From Gorsachius magnificus (taxonomy: Eukaryota; Chordata; Aves; Pelecaniformes; Ardeidae), in assembly GCA_034008185.1 (NCBI GenBank), contig CM067082.1:7796984-7860983 (forward strand): a DNA stretch of 64,000 nt, in the 5' to 3' direction. Each line of letters begins with the position of its first letter. The first letter of the stretch is position 1. Under the pieces are notes generated by a model, which saw nothing but the letters and a program-made list of their open reading frames with translations, did not search any database and was not told the origin of the DNA. This document shows, in pieces, positions 12,221 to 24,523 of this stretch. The position numbers were made by a program, and so were the translations under genes.

Positions 12221-14886
12221 GTATGTCTTATACTATGTAACAGATTTTCTACAGTCAGACCATGGGCTGATCAATATTCTGATAACACCTGGTAGCAGTT
12301 AGGATCATTTTATGAGGTCTGAGTACAGTTCTGTACTGTCCATGGCAATGATACCAGCACATAAACAACTTCTGTAAATTTGATTTAATATATATATATG
12401 TATAACAATTAAAACCAGCATCCTGATATCTAATTCTCCCCTTATGCTCACTCTTAATGATTAAAACACCAAATTCTTCCACTTTCTTCCACTAGACTGA
12501 TCTACATCGGGGTGTTTCTCTAAAGAGTTGCTCACAAATAGCTCCTGCCACTTTTGTAGAGGTCTTAACATAGTCTGTTCATATCTTTAAGGTGTTCTAG
12601 CAAATCAGCTCCAGCAAAACAAGATTTGCAACTTGGAAAACAGGGATCTCTGGAGGAAACATTTAGGCCCATTGTCTTTTAAGAAAGTAAAAAGCTGTTT
12701 CAAGCAAGCCATTATTTCCATGTTCTTAGTGAATGCAACATTAGGGAGCTGTCTGAATATTATGTATACAGTTATTCATAATAACAGGATTCCATTTAAG
12801 ACTCTTACGCAGCAGACCTGACAATAACCATGATATTACTTCACATCAGCCCCATCTCTATGGCAATACCTTCTATTTGGGTATCATCAAAGCTTCCCCT
12901 CTTGTTTAATGCACCCTACCTCAGGTCATTTTCATAAAGTAGGGAATATGCAGTTATGCCCATTTTGTACACAGGAGGTGAACACAGATACACAGCAATG
13001 ACTTACATGCAAAGTCTGTGCCACAGATGCGAATTGCACTCCCGAATGTAAATTACAGCACTATGGTCATTTCCTTCCATCTTCCACTAAACTAAATGTG
13101 TGTAAACCAATGGAGAAGCAGATCCTCTATGCACGAGTAGTGTTGCATTAAAGGCTTCCCCTCTTTACTAGTCACAGACTACTAGAGAAAGGAGAATGGC
13201 TGGCAGCTTAACATGGGTGGTGCAAGGACTCAAACAGGTAGGAATCACCTGAGCTAACTCAAGCAATCTGTACTATAGATGTCTACTATGTCTGATCACG
13301 ACAGTGCCATCTGAGATATCCTAGAGTCTCCCATCTGGAATTTAGAGACTGGCCTTGAAGACTGTCAGTCTGTGAAAGTACTGTCTCATTCCAGACTTCC
13401 TTATTCACTTGTTCAGACACCTCAAGTCATCTCAGGTGGCACTAGAAACCTATTTGTAGGCAACTGCATCAAGCTCCAGCTTGAATCCAGCCGACCCCAT
13501 GGCATTCAGTTGGTGCAGAGTCACACAAGGAAACAATGCCTGTCTTTCACACTTGGCTAGTCCTATCTCTTTTGAAGTCATGTTCACTGCCCACTCTTTG
13601 CACAGTCAGCAATTTCCTACTCCAGTAATCTTTTAATGTTCCTCCTTGCATTGCTATAAAAGTGTAATCCCCAGTGAGCTAAACCCCCTCATTTCTATGT
13701 TTTTATTAGATGTCTACTGGGAGGAGGTCAGGAGAAAGTGTTCTGATATTTATTATTAGTAACTGGTGATTTTATTTTTCAGCTGCTTTACCTCCTTTTG
13801 CAGTTCTTGCCTTAAGTTTAAGGCATCTGCTTTGGGAGGTCATCAACTGTATGAATTATAACCCGACTTTGAGCAGGAGGTTTAAGTACACAATGTGAAT
13901 CACTTGATTGATGGCCCATTTGATCAACTGTGCAGTCAAGGTCCTTGCTCTGCTGAAAACCTGGCTGCACAGCCAATACTACAGCATCCCTGGCTGGCAG
14001 GAGGATTCAGGGTCAGTGGCTTTACTATAATAAAATCTGCATCACTGTACAGCTGGCATCTTGCTTATCTCTCCCCCTCCTCAGCCATTCATTGTCCATG
14101 TAAGAGATCCAAGTCTGGGGTCTTTCTTCTGTCCTTCATTCTTTTGCTCAGACCAGTCTGTCACCCCATCAGTTGCAAGAATTCCTGTGGTCTTTTGTAT
14201 CCAGTTGATTAACCAAGAACAAGGTCTCTGTTACACTGCTTCACTTTCACAGGAGGGAATCTAACCTGAGCTTGAACATAGGGGACAGTGGAAATACCAC
14301 AAGTGAGAGTTAATCTACTTTTATTTATTTGTTTGTTTTTTTGACAAAAGACAACTGTTTGAAAAAGTTGTGTCCTTTCTGCATAATTTTTTTTGGTTTT
14401 TAGAAAGACTAAACCAAAAACATATTTGTTTTTCAAACAGTAAATTTTCCTGTTCAAAAAAAGTGACACATGAATCATTGGGACAATTCAACAGTCAAGG
14501 AAACCACAGTGCCTCATGGGAAAGGAAATACAGATGAGGACACCAGCCTGAGGAAGAGAGAAAACCGCTGGATTACTCTTCTCATGAGCCACAACAGCAC
14601 CTTAGATAGACGCCATTGAATGTCAAATATCTCCAAACTGTAATAATTTGAAACAGTTTGATAAAATAAAATATTCGTATGTGAGGTGGCTGGACTTGAA
14701 AGGCAATGTTTCATTTCTACTCTGAAATGTTTGCTCAAAAGGTCTCTTCTCTGGCCTACTAGCTCCCTGATCCTGACATTAGATTTTATGGGAAAGCAGC
14801 ATTAACCTCTCCAGAAGAAGATGTTGTTAGGGAACACTTAAAGACAGCTGAACATGTTTAAATCCATGGGATTACAGGGTGCGCAA
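12221..14886. other. Unique non-coding stretch
   Basis: I see no gene, RNA gene or identifiable repeat. Short open frames (up to 105 codons at 13895-14212) lack domains and overlap frames on the other strand. T-rich tetranucleotide-like sequence occurs at about 14321-14343. Confidence 0.55.
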
Positions 14887-15250
14887 ATTAGGGCACTGAG
14901 AGCTGGCTGATGCCACTGCCAAGCTACTCATAATTGTCTTTGAGTGGCTATGTATGTTGGGGAAGGTTCCTGAGGCTTGGAAGAACGCAGACATCACTCC
15001 ATCTTTAAGGAAAGGCAAGATAAATGATGAAGGGAAGCTACAGGATGGTCATCCTAACCACAGTCCCTGGAAAGTCATGAAATAAATCCATCTGGAAGTT
15101 ATTTCCAGCTGTGTGAAGGACAAGAAAGTAATTGGAAACAGCCACCATGGATTTACCAAAAGAAAACCAGGCCTGGCAAAGCAGGTTGCCTTAAATGATG
15201 AGACTGGTTGTGAGGAAAAGTGGAGAAAAGTGGATGTTTGTATGGGGTGC

Positions 15251-15852
15251 TGTCGTGGTTTAACCCGGCTGGCAACTAAGCACCACACAGCTGCTCGCTC
15301 ACTCCCCCCCCTCCCTCAGTGGGATGGGGGAGAGAATCGGAGAAAAAGGAAAAAAAAAAAGTAAGACCCGTGGGTTGACATAGAGACAGTTTAATAAGAG
15401 AGAATAATAATAATAATAATAATAATGGTAAGAAAATATACAGAATATATAAAACAAGTGATGCACAATGCAATTGCTCACCACTCGCTGACCGATGCCC
15501 AGCCCGTCCCGAGCAGCGATCAGTACCCGAGCAGCGATCACACAGCCCGAGCTGCGACCACTCTGCCCGCGACCGACCAATCGACCAAAACCCCCCCCCC
15601 CCGAGCATGACGTTCTATGGTATGGAATAGCTCTTTGGACAGTTTGGGTCCTAGCTGTGCTGTACTCCCAGCTTGTTATGCACCTGGCCGAGCAGGAGAA
15701 GCTCAAAAAGTCCTTGAACAGTCTGAGCACTACTTGGCAACAACTAAAAACATCAGCGTGTTATCAATATTCTTCTAGTACTAAATCCAAAGCACAGCAC
15801 TATGCTAGCTTCTGTGAAGAAAATTAACTCTATCCCAGCCGAAACCAGGACA
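15251..15852 (-). mobile_element. Solo LTR, family B, inserted antisense in LTR A
   Basis: Read on the minus strand it begins TGTCCTGGTTTCGGCTGGGA and ends GGTTAAACCACGACA, typical of a widespread avian LTR. A 5-bp target duplication GGTGC flanks it at 15246-15250 and 15853-15857, inside LTR A. ATTAAA on the minus strand (15390-15395) is the probable polyadenylation signal. It contains an AAT repeat at 15413-15426, a C12 run at 15591-15602 and an A-rich run at 15350-15360. Length is 602 bp. Open frames on either strand within it are by-products of composition. It closely resembles the copy at 24524-25104. Confidence 0.93.
15413..15426. repeat. AAT trinucleotide repeat inside LTR B
   Basis: A short run of AAT units in the family-B LTR. 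The sister copy carries an interrupted version at 24667-24691, so the repeat belonged to the LTR at insertion and has since varied in length. Confidence 0.85.
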
Positions 15853-16850
15853 GGTGCCCATGCCCAGGCGCTGGCAGCATGGGTGCTGCAGGGCGGCCCC
15901 TGAGGGGAGAGGCCGGGGCTGCCCCGTGCCGGACACAGCCGGTCCCAGCCGCTCCAAGGGCCCCACCGCAGGGCACAGCTGAGCCCCTCAGCCAAGCTGG
16001 GGGCGCCGGGGGCAAAAGCGGTTTCGGAAAGGGCCAGAGGCGGCCCAGGCCGAGGAGGAGGAAGGCAAGGAGGGAGCAGCAGCAGAGGCAGCCCCAGGCC
16101 GCAGGAGGAGGAGGAGGAGGAGGGCAGGAGGTGCTGCAGGCCCGCAGCCCCCCCCCCCCGGGGGGGCCCCAGGCCGCGCAGGGGGATATCCCCTGCAGCC
16201 CTTGAGAGACCCCGGAGGACAGGCGGGAGCAGGTTGTCCCTGAGGGACTGCAGCCCGGGGAAGGGCCCGCGCTGGAGCAGGGAGACGGGTGAGGAGGGAG
16301 GAGCGGCCCCCAGCCCACCCCTGCGCCCCTCGGGGGAGAGGGCTCAGGAGGGAAGTCGTGAAGGTGGAACTGGGGGAAAGGGGGTGGAGGGAAGGCATTG
16401 TTTTAATTCACCTTTTTTCTCACCCGTGGATCTATTTTAATTGGCTATATATTAAATTAGTTTTTGCCAAATTGAGTCTATTTTGCCCATGCTGATAACT
16501 AGTAAGTGATCTCCTTATCTTTATCTTGACCCATGAGCTTTTCCATCCTATTATCTCCCCCTGTCCTATTGAGGAGGGGGAGTGAGTGATGCCCAGCTGG
16601 GTTGGCATTTGGCCACAGTCCAAGGTCAACCCACAGCAATGTTGTGTATCTTTAATTTAGCAAGGCCTTTAACATCGTGTCTCCATAGTGTTCACATAGC
16701 CAAATGGATAAGCTACAGGCTGGATAAGTGGATGGTATGGTGGGCAGAAAATTGGCAGGACCGTTAGCCTAAAACAGCCAGATGATCACTGGTACAAAAT
16801 CCAACTGTCATCCAGTTACTACTGGCTCTCCTCAGGGATCAATACAGTTA

Positions 16851-19529
16851 GATTATCTGTTAAAAATCTAATCTCTATATTCTATTGTATTCTATTATAA
16901 TCACTATAAAATTATTCTCCTTGAAGGACTGGAATTTCTGTTTAGCAGCAGATCTCAAAGTAAAACTCAGACTAGACATCACAGCATTGTAAAAACCAAC
17001 AGCTTTAGCAGCTTTAGCAACAAGAGCTCAAAACTTGATGTCCTTCCATTGCTTTCAACTTTATACCAGCTTCAGGTCTTCTTTAGAGCTCTTTTGATCT
17101 ATTTACCAGATCTATCCAATGCATTTTGGATGGTCTCTGCTTTTGTTTTGTTTTGCTTTTTACTTTTATCTTTATAGCATCAAGGATATTATTTCCAGTT
17201 TTATTCTTGACATATACCCAAACTTTTAGAGCCATCACTCTATAACACCATTATGTCTTATCCTAGTGTTTTCCTTATTAGTTCTTTTTTCTCTGCAGTC
17301 TTGAAATTCTCAGCCATCGCATTTTTAAGTCGATATGTTTTATCATCAAGTTTTGCTATTGTCCAGCATTTGCTCTCCGTTTACCAATATTACATGCTAG
17401 TTAGCCCACGTATCCTGATTTCATGGTTATTCTTGCAGGTACAATGAAGCAGTATTCAGAAAAGGGGAAAAAAAGTCCCTTAATGAAGTACATTCAGGGA
17501 TGGAGGAGGTTCAAAGTATTGTGGGGGCTTAGTTCCCAAGAACAACAACCTGGGAGCAAGAACCTATAGCTTTCATATTCTATACAGCAAAAATTTACCA
17601 GAAAAGAAAAATTGCAAACTAGACTACATCCCTCCCCCTCTCCATATCCCACTAGTGATTTCTCTACCCCTTTGATGGCAAAGGTGTTCTCTACCTACAT
17701 GGTCCCTGTCTGGTAAAATTACTCTTGAACTCTGTAGTTGCTCAGCTTCAACAGGGGCCTGGAGTTTCTCACTACCGTATTCTCTTCTTTGCCTTTCCAA
17801 CACAGACAGGACAGACCATACCTGGTGACAGAGACTGGATACTTGAACCCCAGGCTAGCATCTGTTTCATTGTTGGATCTTCCAATCACTGGAGGGTTTT
17901 TTAGTTTTTTATATTATATAAAACATGTATTATTATATTACATAATTATTGTTACACAATTACGCAGTGTATTTCTTATACAATTTGTTATGAATGCCGC
18001 AGAGGTATTGTGTTCTATGTATATGATGTATGTTACGTGAAATTCATAGCAATTTAATATGCAGACACTACAGAAAATGCTTTTTATAGATATATACTTA
18101 TATTTATCTATAAATGTGTTTATGAAGTTGGCTATTACATAAATCTGCCAGCAACAGCTTCTCGAGGAACCCAGTTCTGTCACTGTATGTTAGGTAAGAT
18201 CTGAAACACTGCACGGAGCTCCTCAGGAGACATCGGCCTCACGCTGCCTCGCTCCTGCTTCCTGATTACATTTAGACAAGAGGTAGGGGCTCAGAGCGGG
18301 CTGTTCTGAGCCCAAGGAAATTTGAAGAGGCAGGCAGGAGAGTTCAAATGTCACCAGCTTTGAACAGCACCTGACCAAGAGTCATGGGAATACAATTTTG
18401 GAGCTAGACACGTCAGTCTCACTTAGACCTTGTGCTAGCTGTCTGCATCCATGCCTGGATCAAACTCCCAGGCTGGGAAGCCAACTGATAGTTTTATTCT
18501 AAACCTTTCACTGATCCAAGGATTGGTCCCATGATTTCTTTCCAGGCTGCACTTTTCCAGCCACTCAAATATTATTTAACAGGCATGTTTTGAGTCAAAT
18601 CTCAGTTAGCAGCTGCTTGTGTAGCTTGGTGATGTCACTGGATGAAGTATCTATCTCCAGAAATAAAGTACTATTGGTTTGTACCAAACCTCTTTGTAAT
18701 TACTGGAACCTATCCCACTTGCTAATGCGGAACAGGGAGGCTGAGTAACAGGAAAATTCTCTTAATATAATAGATTATTTCTCCTTGGGGTAATTTGTCA
18801 GAAACAGTTGGGAAGGTTGTGATCCACATTAACTCCTGCAAGATCAAAGCAAGGCAGGGGAAAAGAGACAGCAAATTCTGGAATGAGGAGCCGGGAAAGG
18901 GTGCAAAGAGCAGGATAAGTAATTCTCAGAAGCTCTTTGGAAAAATATAAACAATCTGGTAAGGGGGAGGAGGTGTGGGAGCTGAGCAGAAGCAAATTAA
19001 AAAGATAATTAGAAGAGAAAAAAAAAGTGAGTTGCTGAGTACATTTTAGCTGGTGAAGCCAGGGATTTCAGATGTATTCACAGCAGACAGATGGCAAAAA
19101 AAGGGGAAAAAACCAACAAGCAACAGCATACTCTATAATCAGTTCCTTAGAACGAATATTAGAGGGATTTAGTTAGAGATGGGGAATAAGGAGTTGGCAG
19201 CCTTAATACAAAATTATTTTGGTTTGCATCCTTGCAACAATGAAAGAGGGAACAGAGCAACCAGAGACAAAAGCCACAGCCCTCGTTTGTTGTGGGGCAT
19301 GAGCTGGAAGAGTCAAATAATCCTCACCATCCACCTAGGCTGATATTTTGACAGTAGTTTTCACATTTCCCTGTGTAAGAGGCTGGGACTCCCTTTTTTC
19401 TCGGACACAAATGTCTAAATATACCTGGAAATTTAATTAATGAACATACAGGCTAAATATATAAGTCATTTTGCCTTATCAGTAATCAATATATCCTAAA
19501 GAAAAAAGAGTGGAAATAAAGAACAAATG
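16851..19529. other. Unique AT-rich non-coding stretch
   Basis: I recognise no gene or transposable element. There is TTTTGTTTTG-type low-complexity sequence near 17141-17160 and AT-rich sequence at about 17910-18120. The longest frame (100 codons at 17738-18040) has no recognisable domain. Confidence 0.55.
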
Positions 19530-21102
19530 AATCATAAACTCATAGACTTGTTTAGTTTGGAATAGACCTTTAAGATCATCAAGTCCAACTGTTAACCTAA
19601 CACTGCCAAGTCCACCACTAAACCATGTCCCTAAGCACCTACCCGTCTTTCAAATACCTCCAGGGATGGTGACTCAACCACTTCCCTGGGCAGCCCATTC
19701 CAATGGTTGACAACCCTTTAGGTGAAGAGATTTTTCCTAATGTCTAACCTAAACCTCCTCTGGTACAACTTGAGGCCATTTACTCTTGCCCTATCTCCTG
19801 CTACTTGGGAGAAGAGACTGATCCCCACCTCACTACACCCTCCTGTCAGGCAGTTGTAGAGAGTGATAAGGTCTCCCCTCAGACTCCTCTTCTCCAGGCT
19901 AAACAACCTCAGCCGCTCCGCATCAGACTTGTGCTCCAGACCCCTCACCAGCTTCGTTGCCCTTCTCTGGACATGTTCCAGCCCCTCAATGTCTTTCTTG
20001 TATTGAGGGGCGCAGAACTGAACACAGTATTTGAGATGTGGCCTCACCAGTGCCAAGTACAGGGGAACAATCACTTCCCTACTCCTGCTGGCCACACTAT
20101 TCCTGATACAAGTCAGGATGCTGTTGGCCACCTTGGCCACGTGGGCACACTGCTGGCTCATTCTTCTGGCTCATTCAGCTGGCTGTCAACCAGTGCCCCC
20201 AGATCCTTTTCCCACCAGGCAGCTTTCCAGCCACTCATCCCCATACCTGTAGCGTTGCATGGGGTTGTTGTGACCCAAGTGCAGGACCCGGCACTTGGCC
20301 TTGTTAAACTTCATACATTTGGCCTTGGCCCATCGATCCAGCTTGTCCATATCCCTCTGCAGAGCCCTCCTCCCCTCGAGCACATCAACACTCCCGCCCA
20401 ATTTGGTGTCATCTGCAAACTTACTGATGTTGCATTTGATGCCCGCTCCAGATCATTGATAAATATATTAAACAAATCCTTGGGTGGATTGCATCTGGCC
20501 CCACAGACTTGTGTGTGCCTGAGTGGTGTAGCATGTCATTAACCATTTCCCCTTGGATTATGAGGGTTTCATTCTACTCCCTGTCCCTGCCTTCCAGCTC
20601 AGGAGGCTGGGTACCCAGAGAACAACTTTTCTTACTATTAAAGACTGAGGCAAAGGTGGCATTAAGTATCTCAGCCTTTTCTTCATCCTTTGTCACTATC
20701 ACCCCCCTCCCCACATCCAATAAAGGATGGAAGTTCTCCTTATCCGTCCTTTTGTTGCTGATGTATTTATAGAAACATTTTTTATTGTCTTCTTACAGCA
20801 GTAGCCAGCTTAATTTCTAGTTGGGCTTTGGCCCTTCTAATTTTCTCTCTGCATAACCTCACGGCATCTTTGTAGTCCTCCCAAGTTGCCTGCCCCCTCT
20901 TCCAAAGGACATAAAATCTCCTTTTCTTCCTGAGTTCAATCCAAAGCTCTTTGTTCAGCCAGGCCAGTCTTCCTCCTTGCCAGCTCAATTTTTGGCACAT
21001 GGGCATGGCCAGCTCCTGCACCTTTAAGATTTCCTTGTTGAAGAATGTCCAACCTTCCTGGACTCCTTTGCCCTTCAAGACTGCCTCCCAAGGGACTCTG
21101 TC
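19530..21102 (-). mobile_element. CR1 LINE with internal RT deletion, minus strand
   Basis: The octamer-tail remnant and the 3' hallmark AAGATCATCAAGTCCAACTG (19572-19591) are followed in reverse by the C-terminal ORF2 remnant. A 147-codon frame at 19718-20161 carries [33 protein letters not shown] and [12 protein letters not shown]. Next, at 20186-20401, come [17 protein letters not shown] and the start of the FADDTKLGG catalytic block. At about 20474 the sequence jumps from the equivalent of FNIFIND to that of GPDAIHP, so motifs A and B of the RT (about 570 nt judged against the copy at 30292) are missing. Upstream RT sequence (20782-21078, RKKRRFYVLWKRGQATWEDY) follows. It cannot encode a working RT. 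Confidence 0.93.
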
Positions 21103-24100
21103 AAGAAGAAGAAAAACTCAAGATGAAGAAGAACTCAAAGACCCCATTCTCCCGTCTCTGAAAACATCAAATAAAGAAGCTTCAGTATGCAAAACAGGAA
21201 AGAATGGAATCCTATCTTCCCAATGTGATGAAGAAAGCCCAATGCAACCAAAGTCTTCCCAATGCAACCGGGTGAAGGGCAGAGACTTGTAAAGCAGGTC
21301 TCACCACAGTGCACCCTCATGGCATGGGGCAGAGACCAATGCAGTGAATTGCTTTGGCTCAGCACCACAAATGCTGTTGTCTTGCTCCTGATGCAAAAAT
21401 GGGCCATACAAACCAGACTATAGATCTCCATACACTATGCTCCAGAGGCTTGGATCCATGTATCAACCCTTTGAGGCCAGGTGGGGTGTCCATGTGACAT
21501 ACCCTTTGGCAGAGATGCTTCAATTTGTGTTGCTTCTCTTTTTTTAGTAACTTAATAGAGATATTCTATACAGTATCAGCTTTCTTGAGGGTTGTACTTC
21601 AAGACATGACTTTTTTCATCTGTCTTGTCTAAAGCTGGGCTCAACCTACAGCCAAGATGAAAAGAGTCCTCCTGCAGACTTGGAGTTACCCTAAAAATAT
21701 GAAGCATTTAATTAAAAAATTCAATTCCCACTGAAATTACTAGCCGAACTCCCATGGATTCAATTAAGAGAAGAATCACAGTGTTTATAGCCCCCAAACC
21801 CAAATCCGTAAGGACATCTGACTCATGAGGACAGTAACCAGAGGCAAGCTATTCACACACTTTATTATTCATGGAATCATGACTCTGGACAGCATAGATG
21901 AGACCAGATTGATTTTAAATAGAGAAGCGTTCTTATTGAAGGCCAAAACTTTCCAATAATTTTTTCTGATTTCAACAATATTTTAAATTTGCACTGCCTT
22001 GCTAATTGGGGAGATTTACAACAAAGGAATTACTTAAAAAAAGAAAAAAGAGGAAAAGTTTGGGCTTTTTGATGTTTGCTTTCAAAATGAAATGGAAATG
22101 AAATGTGAATGAAAGAAAACCCCAACCTTTGTGATTCTTCTAACGTAGTCTCTCATGTGAAGATGATTCGATTTTTAAGTGTTGTAACATGCGTATTCAG
22201 TTCCTGTCTGGTTGGAATTGTTTTGTGTGGTTTGGTTTGATTCGGTTTGGTTTGGTGCTGCTGAGGTACTGCAACCCTTATATAAAAACTAAAGGGATTT
22301 TCATAGGTGTGTATGTCACAGACAAGTGTGAGAGCAGGAGGGAGAATTATCCCTCCTAACCATGGATCTCCAGTATTTCCCCTCACTCCATGTGGTGCTG
22401 CTCATAAGTTGTTAATCTCTGGACACAGCCATGGCTACAAAGACCACCAACTCAAAGAGAGGGCTGCAGCCTTCCCAGCCCTGGCCAGGGGAGCAAGTAG
22501 AGACCAGGCAATCTGTCCCTCCATGGTCTTTGCAGACGAAGTCCACGCTGCACTGTAGCTTTCCCAGAATCCCTCAGAGGCAGGTCTCCAGCTTCCCCAC
22601 TCTCTCCAGGACAGCATTACCAGCTGCATTAAGCATCATCAGCTACAGAAAGTTTCCTGTAACAGCTCTGATGCAGGTCATGTTTCCTCCAAGCTTCTTT
22701 CTTTCCCAGCTGATGGATGCCCCAAGTCCCTTTATGCACTGGCTGAAGTAGGGAATAAAATGGCCTGAAGGACCTGAGGCAGAAAGAACTGTCAGAATAT
22801 GGTGGATAACACTGTATTCACTGGAGGTATAACCTTCCTTTCAGAAGAATTTCTGAAGAGTAAAAGCCTTCATTTCCCCCTGGCACCAGGCCTGGCTTTG
22901 CAACAGCTATTTCCATATTTTACTTGTTTCATCTTGGAGGCTGTGATTCCTTGATAGATCAGAACTTGCATCACTTCATCTCCCACTTAACTAATTTGAT
23001 GAGGAAAATGGAACTGCTATGGTGGCAATTTGAGTGTATTAAAGAAAAAAGTTAATGCAAAATTTTGATTCACCAAATTTAAAGTCCATTTCCATTACAT
23101 TTAATAAGTTCAGCCTCTCTTAGTTCATCTGTACTTATCTTTAAGTCTGCATGGCTGGGTGGCATTAGAAATAAGAAGATTATTCATAGTGGGGTGCTCT
23201 GCCTATGAACTTTTTCTTAGCTCTCAGTAGAGATAAAGAATCTTTGCTCATCTGTATATCATTTCATAATCACATGAGTGGTTGGCTTTTCTGTTCTTAT
23301 AAAATCAAATCTCACACCATCAGCCACAGACCTTTCAAAAAATACCAAAAGGGGTATAATTAATTCAAACAGAGTAATCATTAAAGTATGAGGATAGTCT
23401 GACACATGCTTTTTTATTTCCTTCCAACCGTATATGAATTATGAGATCCAAGTCACATCTCTTGTAAGGGATGAGTTCATGCATTTGTGTGAGAGGGGAG
23501 GGAAGGGAACTTGTTACATGAATTCTCACCTTTTCACTGTAAATCCATGCACAAACCATTTGGGTCTGAAGGCCTGAATCATGATGTAGTACACCGAATC
23601 AAGGAAAAGCAGGAGAGGAAGTGAGACCAAGGAAAAAGATGTGTAATGACTAACATTAACATGGTGGGGAGGGAACATGCTAAAAGGCTGCCTCTGGGGT
23701 GGCAGCAGGTGCTTAAATTCTGAAGGATTTAAGAAGTGATTGGGAATAAAAAAAGGGGAAAAAAAAAAAGTGAGAGAAAACCTTCCACACAATCTTGCAG
23801 CAGCAGCAGCTGGTGCTTCCCAGTGTGGAGTCAAGGAGAGAGAGCGAAGCCCTTGGAGCTGGCGTGGGAGCAGGCGGGGGAAGGCGCCGCTGTTATTTGC
23901 AGCAGACGTTCCTTAGCAACAACCTTGAGCAGATGGGAGCCCGGGTACCGCTGTGCATAGGCTCCGTCAGCAGCCCCTCGTCCCTCCCAGCCTCTGCCCT
24001 GGGCAGGGATAGGTAAGACAAAACAGCAAAGTCTACCAGAGAGCTTTTCTCCAGATAAAAAGAAAGGGATAAGGAGATCATCTTTGCTTGCGCTAAGTTG

Positions 24101-24518
24101 AAGCCCAAAGAGACGTGAACAAATTTTAGTAAACAAGTTTAATAACTCCCAACAACAATAGTGTAAGTAGATATATAATAGTGATAAGTGAGTATAGAAG
24201 TGTTACACATACATGCATACAAACATATTCTTTTGCTATGGCTGAGTAACTTGGATTTCTAGGGATGCTGAGAAATCTTGGATACTTAAAGAAAATATAT
24301 GTGACCAAGAGTCTAGAACCACACTTGGGGAAAAAAAGAAAAAAAAAGGGAAAAAAAGGAAAAAAAAAAAAAAAGAGGAAGATACCAGGTCTTAATCTGC
24401 AACTGAAGTAAAATATAAGGTGATGGATGATCCACATTTAAAAAGGTTATTTGAAAATGGACAGTTCACAGATGCAGAGGATTTCAGGGAAAGTATACAT
24501 TGGCAGATGAATGTATTA
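21103..24518. other. Unique stretch with a CpG-rich patch
   Basis: I see no transposable element. A GGTTT-type pentamer repeat occurs at about 22226-22257, and A-rich runs lie at 23751-23770 and 24329-24375. Open frames at 22307-22751 overlap each other and have no recognisable domain. The one notable part is the CpG-rich patch at 23801-24012, listed separately. Confidence 0.5.
23801..24012 (+). other. CpG-rich patch with splice donor; possible exon
   Basis: This stretch of about 210 bp is clearly richer in G+C and CpG (about eleven CpG between 23840 and 23990) than its AT-rich surroundings. It is followed directly by a good splice-donor sequence, AG|GTAAGA, with the junction after 24012. 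A weak acceptor-like CTTGCAG ends at 23800. One frame is open throughout: it reads LVLPSVESRRESEALG and LPASALGRD, with no ATG near its start, and closes at the intron-side TAA. It could be a first or internal exon of an unrecognised transcript, a small CpG island, or chance. I do not recognise the peptide. Confidence 0.25.
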
Positions 24519-24523
24519 CCAAA

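Larger units (their letters stand above)
15239..16638 (+). mobile_element. Solo LTR, family A (GC-rich U3), split by a family-B LTR
   Basis: This is an endogenous retrovirus LTR with no internal coding sequence. It starts TGTATGGGG and ends CCCACAGCA. The 5-bp repeat ATGTT flanks it at 15234-15238 and 16639-16643. Without the inner family-B insertion and its duplicated GGTGC, the element is about 790 bp. The U3 is extremely GC-rich with GGA/CAG repeats. An ATTAAA at 16451-16456 is a likely polyadenylation signal. The U5 ends in a GAGGAGGGGGAGTGAG block and AAGGTCAACCCACAGCA. A second copy lies at 51429-53076. TG/CA ends and 5-bp duplications fit class III (ERVL-like) elements; the family name is not certain. 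Confidence 0.88.
14887..16850 (+). mobile_element. Old CR1 LINE RT fragment, split by nested LTRs
   Basis: The CR1 sequence runs at 14887-15238 and resumes at 16644-16850. The left part encodes decayed RT sequence recognisable as ELADATAK and KVPEAWKNADITP, and further on GFTKRKPGLA. The right part continues in the same order with a decayed motif A (FSKAFNIVS-like), then a degenerate RWIRNWLDG region and SPQGSI, the equivalent of SGVPQGSI in RT motif B. The interruption at 15239-16638 is a solo LTR flanked by the 5-bp duplication ATGTT, so the CR1 was one piece before the insertion. It has no octamer tail: the element is truncated at both ends. Confidence 0.85.

Noticed and set aside
15830..16398. 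Long overlapping proline/alanine-rich open frames on both strands
   Set aside because: They lie in the GC-rich U3 of LTR A, where stop codons are rare by composition; frames on both strands are equally open and no domain is visible. The same holds at 51416-52092.
15239..16638. A single provirus or composite retrovirus with two LTRs
   Set aside because: The two LTRs belong to different families and orientations, each has its own 5-bp duplication, and no gag, pol or env sequence lies between them.
19805..20542. 245-codon plus-strand open frame
   Set aside because: It is the antisense of a CR1 ORF2 remnant. Antisense CR1 frames also explain 30714-31223 and 47619-47981.
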